Numbered from the stretch's first letter, positions 1 to 8,747 are shown. The stretch: DNA of 64,000 bases from Thermococcus sp. SY098 (GCF_035621495.1 NZ_CP141821.1:1969622-2033621), one strand, 5' to 3'. The notes: generated from the letters alone by a model not told the origin. Numbers and translations are program-made.

Positions 1-41
1 GGAAAGGCAAGCAGAGGCTGGAGATATGGCTTGAAGATTAA
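1..41 (+). CDS. 3' end of an unidentified CDS (partial)
   Basis: Reading frame 3 is open from the window edge and ends in TAA at 39-41, giving the C-terminal residues KGKQRLEIWLED. The stop overlaps by 4 nt the stop of the DUF167 gene on the opposite strand, the tight convergent packing typical here. Too little is visible to name the protein. Confidence 0.45.
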   Translation, partial: KGKQRLEIWLED

Positions 42-316
42 ATCCCCAATTTTTCCCTTACTTCCTCTATTGTTGCTCCTTTAATCAGCAAATCCTTTTC
101 CCTTGAGGTCTCTCCTCTGAGTATAACAACCTCTTTTCCAAGGAGCTTTGAAAGGAACTTTATTAATTCTTTGTTAGCTTTTCCACCAACTGGGGGAGCG
201 CTAATTTTTATTTTAATCCTCCCCTTCCACTTGTCAACTCCATCAATGCTGTCCCTTTTTGCATTTGGCTGGACATGAACGAGGAGAATAACACCCTCTT
301 TTGTCTGCTTTATCAT
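38..316 (-). CDS. DUF167 (YggU/UPF0235) family protein
   Basis: A 92-residue protein of the small alpha/beta DUF167 family found across archaea and bacteria, with no settled biochemical role. The family signature VHVQPNAKRDSI lies at about residues 14-25 and APPVGGKANKEL at about 41-52; the length is normal. Its ATG overlaps the stop of the upstream DUF402 gene (ATGA), so the two are almost certainly co-transcribed and translationally coupled. Convergent with a gene running in from the left edge. Confidence 0.85.
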   Translation of the reverse strand: MIKQTKEGVILLVHVQPNAKRDSIDGVDKWKGRIKIKISAPPVGGKANKELIKFLSKLLGKEVVILRGETSREKDLLIKGATIEEVREKLGI

Positions 317-825
317 TCTCCCCCCTCCAAGTCATATTTCCATACAATTTTTGGAGGAAACCTCTTTTCTTTTACAGCCATAATTATTTCATCTGCAACT
401 TTGTAGGCGAAATCAAAGGTTTCTTTGTCGATCAGACCATAATTGAGAGCCATTTCAAGCTCATCCTCATCTAACAAGAAAGCTTCGCCGTTTGGGAAAA
501 TAAAGATGTCCAAAAATAGGTCAAGCATCTCCAAAGTATTGTTGTAGCGTTTTGTATATGCCAGAACATCTACGTAGAACCCCTTAAAATTCCCTTGCTT
601 ATCGTAAACTTTCAAAACATCGTAATTTTTACTGATAAAGGCGAAGTAAATCATTGTGTAGTCATTTTCAATGACCTTAACTCCATTTACATAAAGAGGT
701 GCGAGCATTCCATGGAATTTGGACTTGGCAACGATGATGTCTCCTAAGTCTGCTATGAGTTCATCGTATCTTTTAAGAACTCTGTTCGGAATGCGCTTAT
801 AGATGAGGTGAACTTTTTTGTTCAT
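313..825 (-). CDS. DUF402 domain-containing protein
   Basis: A 170-residue soluble protein of the DUF402 family, a beta-barrel fold that includes nucleotide-phosphate hydrolases and a domain of archaeal RNA-cleavage proteins. The conserved core is visible as YFAFISKNYDVLKVYD (about 60-75), then FYVDVLAYTKR and the acidic LDLFLDIFIFPNGE stretch (about 102-115), whose aspartates and glutamates probably bind metal. It is first in a two-gene operon with DUF167, overlapping it by 4 nt. Activity is not established from sequence; phosphatase or RNA-related roles are inference. Confidence 0.75.
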   Translation of the reverse strand: MNKKVHLIYKRIPNRVLKRYDELIADLGDIIVAKSKFHGMLAPLYVNGVKVIENDYTMIYFAFISKNYDVLKVYDKQGNFKGFYVDVLAYTKRYNNTLEMLDLFLDIFIFPNGEAFLLDEDELEMALNYGLIDKETFDFAYKVADEIIMAVKEKRFPPKIVWKYDLEGGE

Positions 826-919
826 GATAGTTTTATTAGCAATTTCAGGTTTAAAAACCTCGCCATATTCAAAACTGTTGATATCCTTGGAGCTTAAACA
901 AAATTATGTGTGAGTTAAG

Positions 920-1021
920 ATGGATGCAAGATTTGTTTACCTCTCTGGCTTCCTAAGTGGTGTTGTTCTTTTCACTGCGGCAGGAATAATTTGGAAAAAA
1001 GTCAAGAGGAGCCAAAGATAA
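920..1021 (+). CDS. Possible 33-aa single-span membrane protein
   Basis: An ATG-to-TAA frame of 33 codons lies between the divergent DUF402 gene and the convergent glyS gene, overlapping the last 20 nt of glyS. The product has an aromatic/hydrophobic stretch (FVYLSGFLSGVVLFTAAGII, about 4-23) followed by WKKVKRSQR: one membrane segment with a positive cytoplasmic tail. The ribosome binding site is weak (GTGAGTTAAG directly before ATG). The TM-plus-positive-tail design supports a real gene, but conservation has not been tested. Confidence 0.35.
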   Translation: MDARFVYLSGFLSGVVLFTAAGIIWKKVKRSQR

Positions 1022-2714
1022 GCTCCTTCAGCTTCTCTGGTAATTCATCAATCTTAACCCTAATTTGCTCCCTCGTATCTCTGTCTCTGATTGTTACGGT
1101 GTTGTCTTCCGGTGTTTGGTTGTCAATGGTCACACAGTATGGAGTTCCAATCTCGTCGTATCTTGCGTATCTCCTCCCTATTGTGTCCTTTTCATCGTAA
1201 ACTGCTATGAATCCCGCTTTCTGGAGCGTCCTAAAGACATTGTAGGCTATTGTTGTTAGTGGCTCCTTTGCAACTAACGGTAGAACGGCAACCTCTATTG
1301 GCGCCATATCCTTCTTTATCTTGAGGTAAATTCTTCCATCCTCATCAATTGTTAGTGAGTTCTCAAGGAGTAGATAGAAAGGTCTATCAATACCGAAACT
1401 CGGCTCTAAGACGTGAGGAACAATCTTTTCACCGGTTATCTTTTCTTCAACCTCTTTGATTATGAAATCCTCTTTTTCAAGCTCGTAACCCTCAATGCTG
1501 ACTTTACCTTCCTCTTCAAGTTCTTCAACAAGCTTTCTAAGCTCTTCCTCGCTCATCTCTTTGAGCTTCTCGTTTATTCTTTTTGCATCTTTCTTAAGCT
1601 TTGGACCAACTCTCTTCATATTTAGACTAACTTTGAGCCTTTTCACGGTCTTGGGCTTATCGTAGTGAATCATAACCGTCAAATCGGCACCGCTCATCTT
1701 CATGTGTCTGCTCAAGTCGTAATCCCCTCTGTACGCGATACCAACACACTCAATCCATCCAAATCTTTCGCTGTAAATCTCAACATCCCATGTATCCTTT
1801 GAGTAGTGTGCCCTTTCTTCTGGAAGCTGTTGCCTGAATCTTATCGCCTTTTCTGGAATTCCTATGTCAAGGAGAATTCTCTTCACCATAGCCATGTAGT
1901 AGGCAAAGAACGTGTTCATGACATATCCTTTTTTAACAGCTTCCTCAAGAGTTACCTCAATCATCCCCAAGTTCTTGAGCTGGTGTTCGATGGGGTAAAG
2001 CCTAACAACTTCGTCTTTGACCTCATCGAAGTGCGGATGCTCGGTCTCTTTTGGATTGAAAAATATCTCCACTTCAGCCTGAGTGAACTCTCTAAGCCTG
2101 ATCATCCCCTGTCTTGGTGAAATTTCATTTCTATAAGCCTTTCCAATCTGGAACACACCGAATGGGAGCTTGTTTCTCGCAAAGGCATTAAGCCTCTTGA
2201 AGTTCACAAAAATACCCTGGGCTGTTTCTGGTCTTAGATACCCTTTCTTGTCCTTGTAAGGACCGATGTACGTTTCGAACATCAGATTGAAGTACCAAAC
2301 ATCGCCCAGCTCTCCACCACACTGAGGACACTTTATGCCGTTTTCCTTTATTATTTTCGTGAGCTCTTCGGCACTCAAGCCTTCAACATCAATGTCCAAG
2401 CTCTCCTCGATGAGATGGTCTGCCCTGTATCTTGCGTGGCACTTGGTACACTCAACTAAAGGATCAACAAACTTCTCAACATGACCTGAAGCTATGAAGA
2501 CTTCCTCAGGAGTTATGTCCGGAGTTTCAAGCTCAAAAAACCCCTCTCTCTGAAAGGCTTCTCTGATTTTACGCTCAATCTTTCTCTTTATTGTCGCTCC
2601 AAGAGGACCGTAATCGTAGAAACCTCTCGCCCCACCATAAATCTCGAAGCTTCCCCATGCAAAGCCTCTTCTCCTCATCAAATCCGAAAGGATTTCATAC
2701 TTGTCTATCTTCAT
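1002..2714 (-). CDS. glyS: Glycyl-tRNA synthetase, archaeal/eukaryotic dimeric type
   Basis: Charges tRNA-Gly with glycine. The 570-residue protein is full length for the class IIa alpha2 enzyme. GARGFYDYGPLG (about 28-39) is the N-terminal motif 1 region, RNEISPRQGMIRLREFTQAE (about 197-216) is class II motif 2, and EPSFGIDRPFY (about 440-450) is motif 3. An insertion with paired cysteines CTKC and CPQC (about 89-137) suggests a zinc site, as in other archaeal GlyRS. The C-terminal third is the anticodon-binding domain. The ATG is preceded by GGTTAGGGG. Monocistronic; its 3' end overlaps a possible small ORF on the other strand. Confidence 0.97.
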   Translation of the reverse strand: MKIDKYEILSDLMRRRGFAWGSFEIYGGARGFYDYGPLGATIKRKIERKIREAFQREGFFELETPDITPEEVFIASGHVEKFVDPLVECTKCHARYRADHLIEESLDIDVEGLSAEELTKIIKENGIKCPQCGGELGDVWYFNLMFETYIGPYKDKKGYLRPETAQGIFVNFKRLNAFARNKLPFGVFQIGKAYRNEISPRQGMIRLREFTQAEVEIFFNPKETEHPHFDEVKDEVVRLYPIEHQLKNLGMIEVTLEEAVKKGYVMNTFFAYYMAMVKRILLDIGIPEKAIRFRQQLPEERAHYSKDTWDVEIYSERFGWIECVGIAYRGDYDLSRHMKMSGADLTVMIHYDKPKTVKRLKVSLNMKRVGPKLKKDAKRINEKLKEMSEEELRKLVEELEEEGKVSIEGYELEKEDFIIKEVEEKITGEKIVPHVLEPSFGIDRPFYLLLENSLTIDEDGRIYLKIKKDMAPIEVAVLPLVAKEPLTTIAYNVFRTLQKAGFIAVYDEKDTIGRRYARYDEIGTPYCVTIDNQTPEDNTVTIRDRDTREQIRVKIDELPEKLKELIFGSS

Positions 2715-2828
2715 CCCCTAACCACCTTAAGGTTTTGACACTTCAAAATCCTAAAAACTTTGTGGAGTATCTTTTGACATTCTACCAAAGTTGGTGTTCA
2801 ACAAGTTATCCCAGGGCTGTTATACGAA

Positions 2829-2841
2829 AGAGTTATAAACC
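2829..2841 (+). promoter_or_regulatory. Promoter of the Sm-like protein / L37e operon
   Basis: A TATA box (AGTTATAAACC) with a purine-rich upstream stretch lies about 57 nt before the Sm ATG. The ribosome binding site GGAGGGAAGAG lies just before the start at 2897. This predicts a leader of about 30 nt. Confidence 0.55.
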
Positions 2842-2896
2842 AATTTTCCCGTTATGAATGTGAGCTTCAGCTTTGATTATTTAGGAGGGAAGAGAA

Positions 2897-3127
2897 ATGG
2901 CGGAAAGACCACTTGATGTTATACACAGGTCTCTGGACAAAGATGTGCTGGTTATACTTAAGAAGGGATTTGAGTTTAGAGGCAAGCTTATCGGTTATGA
3001 CATTCACCTGAATGTTGTCCTTGCAGATGCTCAGCTTATTGAGGGCGGCGAGGTAACAAAGAAGTATGGTAAGATAGTGATTAGAGGAGACAATGTGTTG
3101 GCTATTTCACCAGTAGAAACTGAGTGA
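2897..3127 (+). CDS. Sm-like RNA-binding protein (archaeal LSm/SmAP)
   Basis: A 76-residue archaeal Sm protein of the kind that forms a heptameric ring binding U-rich RNA. Sm motif 1 runs from about residue 13 to 45 (VLVILKKGFEFRGKLIGYD then NVVLADA) and Sm motif 2 is KIVIRGDNVLAI at about 60-71. It is followed after 11 nt by the L37e gene, the usual archaeal pairing, so the two form an operon that makes an RNA chaperone together with a ribosomal protein. Confidence 0.95.
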   Translation: MAERPLDVIHRSLDKDVLVILKKGFEFRGKLIGYDIHLNVVLADAQLIEGGEVTKKYGKIVIRGDNVLAISPVETE

Positions 3128-3138
3128 GGTGATTCTCG

Positions 3139-3327
3139 GTGGGAAGCGGAACAGCACCCCATGGAAAGAGGAACCGCACACCAACTCATATAAAGTGCAG
3201 AAGATGTGGAAGAAAAGCCTACAACGTTAGAAAGAGATACTGTGCCGCTTGTGGATTTGGAAGAAGCAGAAGATTAAGGAAGTACAGCTGGTCAAAGAAG
3301 TGGAAAAAAGCTAAGAACGTCCATTGA
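3139..3327 (+). CDS. rpl37e: 50S ribosomal protein L37e
   Basis: A 62-residue zinc-ribbon protein of the large subunit. The zinc site is CRRC (20-23) plus CAAC (about 35-38), followed by the basic tail rich in R, K and W that binds 23S rRNA. Translation starts at a GTG preceded by GAGGTGAT. It overlaps no other gene and sits 11 nt after the Sm gene, so it is probably the second gene of a two-gene operon. A T-tract follows the stop. Confidence 0.96.
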   Translation: MGSGTAPHGKRNRTPTHIKCRRCGRKAYNVRKRYCAACGFGRSRRLRKYSWSKKWKKAKNVH

Positions 3328-3350
3328 TCTCTTTTTATTTTGCTTTTCTG
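3328..3350 (+). terminator. T-rich terminator after L37e
   Basis: A run of TCTCTTTTTATTTTGCTTTT directly follows the stop. Archaeal RNA polymerase terminates at such T-tracts without needing a hairpin. The next gene has its own TATA box. Confidence 0.5.
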
Positions 3351-3369
3351 TATTGGTGGTTTGGGATAA

Positions 3370-3380
3370 TTCTATAAACT
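3370..3380 (+). promoter_or_regulatory. TATA box of a probably leaderless gene
   Basis: TTCTATAAACT lies only about 21-31 nt before the ATG at 3401, and there is no GGTGA-type ribosome binding site before that ATG. With the usual archaeal 25-nt TATA-to-start distance, transcription would begin at or next to the start codon, giving a leaderless mRNA. Confidence 0.5.
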
Positions 3381-3400
3381 TTTGTTTTAAATTCTAAATT

Positions 3401-4405
3401 ATGAGCGCAAAAAATGACATTTTGGAATATTTAAAATCAAAAGGGCACGATGGAGCTCTTCAGAGTGAGCTGTACAATTTGGGTTACTCTCGTTCGACAA
3501 TTGCTGAGGCGCTTGAGGCTCTTGAAAAGGAGAAGCGTATCGTGAAAAAGAATATCGGAAAAAAAGCATACAGAATATGGGCTATTGATGAGGCACCTTT
3601 TCCCATTAAAAATACTCTTAGACTTGGAATTTTAAGGGCTGTTGAGTACCCACATGCTCTTTTAACGGCTTATGATTTGAGAGAAAAGTACAATGTTAGG
3701 GTTTTGGTTTACAATTCTGCCCTTGAGCTTACGAATGCCCTTGCAATAGGAAAGGTCGATTTGGCGTGTTCGCCGTTAATCACTCAACTCCTCTATTCAT
3801 TATTAATGAAAAGCATTAAAATTGTCTCTGGTTGTGGATTTGCTGGCAGTGGACTTGTTGTGAGAGGAGAGCTCGAAGAAGGAAAAACCATTGCTTCCTC
3901 TGAGCTTTCTACAATGGAAACCATGTTAAAATTGTTCCTTGAAAAAGGAGGATTGAAGAATATAAAGGTGACATATTTTAAAAATCCAGAGAATGCCGTG
4001 AGGTCTTTTCTTAGTGGGGAAATAGACGGAATAAGCATCTGGGAGCCTTATCTAACTCTGCTTAAAAAGAAGGGCTTTGATGTCTATCACTACTCTAATT
4101 ATTTTGGAAAATACCCCTGCTGTGCCTTGGGGGTTAATTTGAGCTTTTTGGACGTTAATGAGGATATTTTTAAAGAATTCTTTGAAAGATTTAAGTACAA
4201 CACTGAAAACTTGGAGAAACGAAAAGAGGAAGCTATACGTCTAATGGTAGAGGTTATGGACTTTGATGAAAAACTTGTGAGGGAAAGCTTTGGGGGATTT
4301 GTCTATGATTACAGACTCACAAAAAAGCAAGTTGAAGAAATGCTAAATCGATTTGGTCTCAAAGTGTTCAATCTTGAAAAGCTCTTCTTATCGCAAGATT
4401 TTTAA
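3401..4405 (+). CDS. Winged-HTH protein fused to a solute-binding-protein-like domain
   Basis: A 334-residue protein with no signal peptide. Residues 1-60 form a winged helix-turn-helix (ILEYLKSKG, then YSRSTIAEALEALEKEKRIV). Residues about 75-330 resemble type 2 periplasmic binding proteins of the nitrate/sulfonate/thiamine-precursor (NMT1/SsuA-like) group: the GKVDLACSPLITQLL and SGEIDGISIWEPYLTLL patterns are typical of that fold. The combination suggests a cytoplasmic regulator that senses a small organic ligand through a captured binding-protein fold. Ligand and targets are unknown. It stands alone with its own promoter, followed by the MATE transporter after a short gap, a candidate target. 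Confidence 0.7.
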   Translation: MSAKNDILEYLKSKGHDGALQSELYNLGYSRSTIAEALEALEKEKRIVKKNIGKKAYRIWAIDEAPFPIKNTLRLGILRAVEYPHALLTAYDLREKYNVRVLVYNSALELTNALAIGKVDLACSPLITQLLYSLLMKSIKIVSGCGFAGSGLVVRGELEEGKTIASSELSTMETMLKLFLEKGGLKNIKVTYFKNPENAVRSFLSGEIDGISIWEPYLTLLKKKGFDVYHYSNYFGKYPCCALGVNLSFLDVNEDIFKEFFERFKYNTENLEKRKEEAIRLMVEVMDFDEKLVRESFGGFVYDYRLTKKQVEEMLNRFGLKVFNLEKLFLSQDF

Positions 4406-4451
4406 CTTCCATTTCTCTTTTATCGCTTAGACATTCATCTAAGTGATTACC

Positions 4452-5816
4452 ATGGATGGCGAATTAAGGAAGAGGTTATGGGAGCTTGCATGGCCGGCGA
4501 TATTAGCAAACATATCTCAAACCCTTGTTAACTTAGTTGACATGATAATGGTCGGACAGCTGGGTGCTCTTGCAATCGCAAGCGTTGGTTTGGGAGCACA
4601 GCTTTCGTGGTTCATGATGCCCATAATGTTTGCAATCTCAACAGGTGTTTTGGCTTTAGTTGCCCGTTTTGTGGGTGCTAAAGAATACGATATGGCTAAT
4701 TTGACATTGGAACAGGGAATTTACCTTGCTTTTCTGGTGGGAATACCAGTCATGGTATTTGGATTTTTGTTTGGAGATGATGCACTGAGGATAATGGGAG
4801 CCAGTGAAGATGTAATAAAACTTGGCTATGATTACATAAGGATGTATTTCCTATTCTATCCCATCAATTTCATGGGTTTTGCTGCATTTTCAGCTTTGAG
4901 AGGAGCGGGTGATACAAAAACACCAATGAAGCTGAGCATCTTAATGAATGTTCTCAATGTTGTTTTGAATTATCTCTTAATTTTCGGAAAGTTTGGCTTT
5001 CCAAGGTTGGAAGTTAAGGGGGCTGCATTAGCCTCCGGACTTTCAATTGCAACGGCTTTTGTTGTCGGAATGTTCCTCTTCTTAAGCAACAGGCTTGTTT
5101 TGAAGCTTAAGCTCAGCTTTAGATTTGATATTTCACTGATTAAAAGAATACTAAGAATTGGAATTCCAGCAACAATTGAAAGGATTATCTTCAGCGTTTA
5201 CAACTTCATCTATATAAGCATCGTTACGAGATTTGGAACGGTAGCTTTGGCTGCTCATCAAGTTGGCTTGAGGGTAGAGAGCATAGCTTATATGCCAGCT
5301 TTTGGCTTTAATGTTGCCACATCAGCTTTGGTTGGACAGAGCTTGGGTGAGGGGAATCCAGAAAAAGCTGAGAAAGTTGTGTATGAGTCATTGAAAATGG
5401 TAACGGCTTTCATGAGCGTCATGGCTGTAATTTTAATTGCTTTTCCAAAATATCTCGTTATGCCATTTATAACAAAAAGTGATCCCAATTATTGGCAAGT
5501 TATCCGCTTGGCTGCAATCTATCTCATGATTGTGGGTATAAGCGAAATCCCATTGGGCTGGCTCTTTGTTCTCAGTGGAGCTTTGAGAGGTGCAGGGGAT
5601 ACGAAGAGTCCAATGTATATAACGGCTGTTAGCAAATTACTCTTTAGGATTCTTCCGGCTTATCTTCTGGGATTTGGCTTTGCAATTGGTTCATTCCGCT
5701 TTGAAGGGCTTGGGGTTATTGCTGCTTGGATTGCAATGAGCCTTGAGACATTCACAACCGCTGGCTTTTTCTGGTGGGTGTTTAAAAAGGGGAAGTGGAA
5801 GTACATAAAAGTATGA
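4452..5816 (+). CDS. MATE family multidrug/toxin efflux transporter
   Basis: An integral membrane antiporter of the MATE family that exports organic cations in exchange for Na+ or H+. The protein has about 454 residues and twelve predicted membrane segments in two pseudo-symmetric halves; each half has a RGAGDTK(T/S)PM signature (about 150 and 378), typical of MATE proteins. I place the start at the ATG at 4452, because the in-frame GTG at 4443 lies inside the GTGAT ribosome binding site. The substrate cannot be read from sequence. Located right after the HTH/binding-protein regulator, on the same strand. Confidence 0.9.
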   Translation: MDGELRKRLWELAWPAILANISQTLVNLVDMIMVGQLGALAIASVGLGAQLSWFMMPIMFAISTGVLALVARFVGAKEYDMANLTLEQGIYLAFLVGIPVMVFGFLFGDDALRIMGASEDVIKLGYDYIRMYFLFYPINFMGFAAFSALRGAGDTKTPMKLSILMNVLNVVLNYLLIFGKFGFPRLEVKGAALASGLSIATAFVVGMFLFLSNRLVLKLKLSFRFDISLIKRILRIGIPATIERIIFSVYNFIYISIVTRFGTVALAAHQVGLRVESIAYMPAFGFNVATSALVGQSLGEGNPEKAEKVVYESLKMVTAFMSVMAVILIAFPKYLVMPFITKSDPNYWQVIRLAAIYLMIVGISEIPLGWLFVLSGALRGAGDTKSPMYITAVSKLLFRILPAYLLGFGFAIGSFRFEGLGVIAAWIAMSLETFTTAGFFWWVFKKGKWKYIKV

Positions 5817-5822
5817 CACAAT

Positions 5823-5833
5823 GTTTATAAGTA
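5823..5833 (+). promoter_or_regulatory. TATA box of the first vapBC pair
   Basis: TGTTTATAAGT lies 30-40 nt before the vapB ATG at 5863. It is flanked by the repeats GTATGACAC (5808-5816) and GTATGACGAG (5835-5844), which could be antitoxin-binding sites because VapB proteins usually repress their own promoter. Confidence 0.4.
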
Positions 5834-5862
5834 TGTATGACGAGTATATAAACGGTGATGTT

Positions 5863-6087
5863 ATGGCTGTTGTCAGCATCCGTATTCCTGATGAGCTTAA
5901 AGCGAAAATGAAGGAAGTTAATATAAACTGGAGCGAAGAGATACGGAGGTTTATTGAGATGAAAATACGGGAGCAGGAAAAAAGAAAGTTGCTTGATGAG
6001 ATTGATGCTTTTCTCGAAAAGGAAGTTCCTCTCATGAAAAAGGGACAAGCAGTGAAGCTTGTGAGGGATGCTCGTGATAGTAATTGA
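5863..6087 (+). CDS. vapB: VapB-type antitoxin (ribbon-helix-helix)
   Basis: A 74-residue antitoxin: VVSIRIPDELKAKMKEV (3-19) is a ribbon-helix-helix DNA-binding strand and helix, followed by a helix WSEEIRRFIEMKIREQEKRK and a charged tail that should wrap the toxin. The start is the ATG at 5863, because GGTGATGTT precedes it; the longer frame back to 5821 runs across the TATA box. It overlaps the following PIN-domain gene by up to 20 nt, the standard toxin-antitoxin layout. Expected to neutralise VapC and repress the operon. Confidence 0.85.
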   Translation: MAVVSIRIPDELKAKMKEVNINWSEEIRRFIEMKIREQEKRKLLDEIDAFLEKEVPLMKKGQAVKLVRDARDSN

Positions 6088-6475
6088 CACTTCGTCTCTA
6101 ATCAAATATCTCCTCCGCGAAGAGGGCTGGCGTGACGTTTCGAAGTTTCTTCGTCAGAATCAGTTGGTTTCTTTAGAAATGGCATTGATTGAAGGGGCAA
6201 ATGCAATTTGGAAGCGTTGTGTTCTTTACCAAGATATTCCTCTCAAAACGGCAGAGAAATTGCTTGGCTATCTTCACTCAACTAAAGGCATAATCATCTA
6301 TGAGGATCCAATTGAATACTTGCCTAAGGCGGAAGAAATTGCTCTTGAGAATAATGTTACCGTTTACGATTCTCTTTACATCGCTCAGGCTCTCAAATAT
6401 GGAAAGTTAGCAACCAGCGATGAAAAACAGGGAAAAGTTGCAGAAAAGCTTGATATTGTGGTGTTCTACCTTTAG
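6068..6475 (+). CDS. vapC: VapC-type PIN-domain ribonuclease toxin
   Basis: A 133-135-residue PIN-domain endoribonuclease. The acidic metal-binding residues are present: Asp in IVIDTSS (about 7), Glu in ALIEGANAIW (about 43), Asp in TVYDSLYIA (about 99) and Asp in ATSDEKQ (about 117). Start is either the ATG at 6068 or the GTG at 6074 that gives MIVIDTSS; both overlap vapB. Its last 4 nt overlap the convergent mbfA-like gene. VapC toxins typically cut tRNA or rRNA; the actual target here is unknown. Confidence 0.88.
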   Translation: MLVIVIDTSSLIKYLLREEGWRDVSKFLRQNQLVSLEMALIEGANAIWKRCVLYQDIPLKTAEKLLGYLHSTKGIIIYEDPIEYLPKAEEIALENNVTVYDSLYIAQALKYGKLATSDEKQGKVAEKLDIVVFYL

Positions 6476-7566
6476 AGTGTCGAAACGTGGAATAGGGCTT
6501 CCATCAAGTGACCAAAGAGGTAGCTAACAAACGCTGCCCCTAATCCAGTAGTAACCATCTCCGTAACTTTCTTCTTTATTGAGATTCCTGAGAGCACCGA
6601 TATAAAAGTCGCAACTACTGCCAGCGCTGTTCCCGCTAACAATACGGAGAATGGCAGTGCAACCAGTGATGATGATGCAAAGAAATAAGGTGTAACTGGG
6701 AACGCTACGCCAAGCAAGTAAAAGCATCCAGTATAAAGGGCTGCTCTTATCTCGTTCTCATCCTCTTCTTGGACAAGTAGCTTAATTATTGCATCGTGGT
6801 TTGAGGATAATTTTTCGGCGACCTCTTTTGCAACATTTTCAGGCATACCGCTCTCAAGGAGCTTGTCTAAAAGCTCATCTTCTGCTCTATCTGGAGAAAC
6901 TCTGAACAGGACTTCCATTCTCTGTCTGATGCTCTCGTTTACCTGCCTCTGAGAGCGAACTGATATGAAAGTTCCAATTGCCATTGAGAGCGCTCCGGCA
7001 ACTCCAACTATAAGACCGCTAATTCCAACGAGCTTTGGATTATACACATAAACTGCTGACAGTCCAGTAACTGCTCCGAGGATCTCAACTAATCCATCGT
7101 TCATGCCGAGGACTAAATCTCGGATGTTTTCGACATGGAGTCTTTTTTTGCTCTCGTAGAAGAACTTCTCGTGTTCAAGCTCATCCAAGATGACCTCACT
7201 TAATTCTCTCCTCTCTTCTTTATCGAGCTTCTCTTGATATGTCGTGAGGAATTTGAAGTACTTTTGGATTGCGCTGTTTTCTCCCATCTCGAGGAGTGAA
7301 GCAACAGCTCCAGGCCCTAAAATTTTCCTTAAAAGCCTTATGCTGTAAAGGCTCAGCTTGCTGATTTTCATCCGGGGGGTTCTGACATTTCTCCTTACCA
7401 AGAAATCGTGCCAGAACTTTGCATGCTTTGCTTCAATGTTTGAAAGCCTCAGAAATTCCTTCTTTAAACTCTCGTCTTTTTCAGTTTTAGCAAGCTGAGC
7501 ATAAAGAATTGAATCGGAGTATTCATCCTCATAAAACTGAAGTGCCGACTTTATCATCTCGTCCAT
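6472..7566 (-). CDS. MbfA-type protein: ferritin-like domain fused to VIT1/CCC1 transporter
   Basis: A 364-residue membrane protein. Residues 1-140 are a rubrerythrin/ferritin-like four-helix bundle with metal ligands in FYEDEYSDSILYAQL, SNIEAKHAKFWHD (ExxH) and ILDELEHEKFFYE (ExxH). Residues about 145-364 are a VIT1/CCC1 (DUF125) transporter, starting LVLGMNDGLVEILGAVTGL and containing about five membrane segments. By analogy to bacterial membrane-bound ferritin A it should detoxify or export ferrous iron and/or Mn2+. The start is preceded by GGGGATG. It is the only ferritin-like protein outside the 41-58 kb cluster. Confidence 0.88.
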   Translation of the reverse strand: MDEMIKSALQFYEDEYSDSILYAQLAKTEKDESLKKEFLRLSNIEAKHAKFWHDFLVRRNVRTPRMKISKLSLYSIRLLRKILGPGAVASLLEMGENSAIQKYFKFLTTYQEKLDKEERRELSEVILDELEHEKFFYESKKRLHVENIRDLVLGMNDGLVEILGAVTGLSAVYVYNPKLVGISGLIVGVAGALSMAIGTFISVRSQRQVNESIRQRMEVLFRVSPDRAEDELLDKLLESGMPENVAKEVAEKLSSNHDAIIKLLVQEEDENEIRAALYTGCFYLLGVAFPVTPYFFASSSLVALPFSVLLAGTALAVVATFISVLSGISIKKKVTEMVTTGLGAAFVSYLFGHLMEALFHVSTL

Positions 7567-7607
7567 CTTCCATCCCCTAAAAAGCTGAACAAAAGAGTTA
7601 ATTAAAG

Positions 7608-8747
7608 TTACTGTAATGACTTTAAAATCTCAATCACTTTTTCAAAAGGGGCATTTGTCTTTAGAGCGGTTGGTGAGAAGTGAGTTCTCGTTGCTTTGTA
7701 GCCCTCTTCTTCAAGAATCTCAATGATTTTGGCAACTTTTCTTGCTTCAAGGTTGTTCCTCCTCGCTAATGCATGAGTATCATAGAAAAATGGAATGTTA
7801 GGCTCTTCTTTGATAATTCCTAAAAACTTCAGCACTTTCTTTTTCTCTGCAATCTCCTCTCTCTCTGCCAGCTTATGCATCTCTTCAACAATTTCTTGAT
7901 TCTTGAGCTCCCCAAGCCACAAAGGCCCATAAGCTTTAGTTTTGCTTGGCAAAAAGCTCCTCTCAATCTCAAATTTTCCATTCTTTTCATTAAAATACAG
8001 ATACCCGAGCTTTTCTAAAGTCTCGTCCCCTTTCTTTGCTCCATCTTTGAACCTTAAGAATACCCTGAAGTAGTGGTCTTTGTAGTACGCAAAAAGAACT
8101 TCAAAGCCCATGTCATACTTTGCAACATATCTCGCAACGGTTCCTATTAAAATCCTCAGCCCCGCTTCATGGCAGAGCTCGCCTCTTATTGGCACTGCGT
8201 TGTATTTTCTTAGACATGCCTTTGGATGAGCTCCGCAGAGGGGAGCGGTATCTGTTGCGGTTATGGCTAAAACTCCTTTCCGCTTTACACTTCTCAAAGC
8301 AGAGTCTAAAAACTCCATTGGAGAACCAAAGGGATCCAAGTCAATGAAGTCAAAATACCTGAACTGCTCATTCATCAATCTGTTGGCATCTAAGTTTGTT
8401 GCAACTAAAACCTTGTTTCCTTTTAAAAATGCTTTCTTCTCATGTATCTCAATTTTACCAGGGAAGTTGAGTGCCAGATTTTTGATTATCAGCTTAAAGG
8501 CATCTGGATTTATGTCATTCATCCAAACTTCAGCTGCTGGAGTCTCTAAGGCATACCTGATCCCCCTAATCCCTGTAGCACTTAAAGCATCTAAAACTTT
8601 CTTTGCTTTAACAACCTTGAGGAGAAGGACGCTTAAATCCCTATTCAGAGCCATCATGGGGTTGTAAAAAACTGGAGCATCATAAATACGCTCAGCTTTT
8701 GGAACAAGAACCCTTGCTTTTCCTTCATTTATTTCTGTTAGCTCCAT
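7608..8747 (-). CDS. trm1: tRNA (guanine(26)-N2)-dimethyltransferase
   Basis: A SAM-dependent RNA methyltransferase that makes m2,2G at position 26 of tRNA. The 379-residue protein has the Rossmann SAM motif [18 protein letters not shown] (about 49-66), the catalytic [16 protein letters not shown] motif IV (about 137-152), the ATDTAPLCG segment (about 163-171) and a C-terminal domain ending in [15 protein letters not shown] that contacts tRNA. All match archaeal Trm1 proteins in order and length. The ATG follows GGTGGTACC. Monocistronic, 48 nt from the L35Ae gene on the same strand. Confidence 0.95.
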   Translation of the reverse strand: MELTEINEGKARVLVPKAERIYDAPVFYNPMMALNRDLSVLLLKVVKAKKVLDALSATGIRGIRYALETPAAEVWMNDINPDAFKLIIKNLALNFPGKIEIHEKKAFLKGNKVLVATNLDANRLMNEQFRYFDFIDLDPFGSPMEFLDSALRSVKRKGVLAITATDTAPLCGAHPKACLRKYNAVPIRGELCHEAGLRILIGTVARYVAKYDMGFEVLFAYYKDHYFRVFLRFKDGAKKGDETLEKLGYLYFNEKNGKFEIERSFLPSKTKAYGPLWLGELKNQEIVEEMHKLAEREEIAEKKKVLKFLGIIKEEPNIPFFYDTHALARRNNLEARKVAKIIEILEEEGYKATRTHFSPTALKTNAPFEKVIEILKSLQ

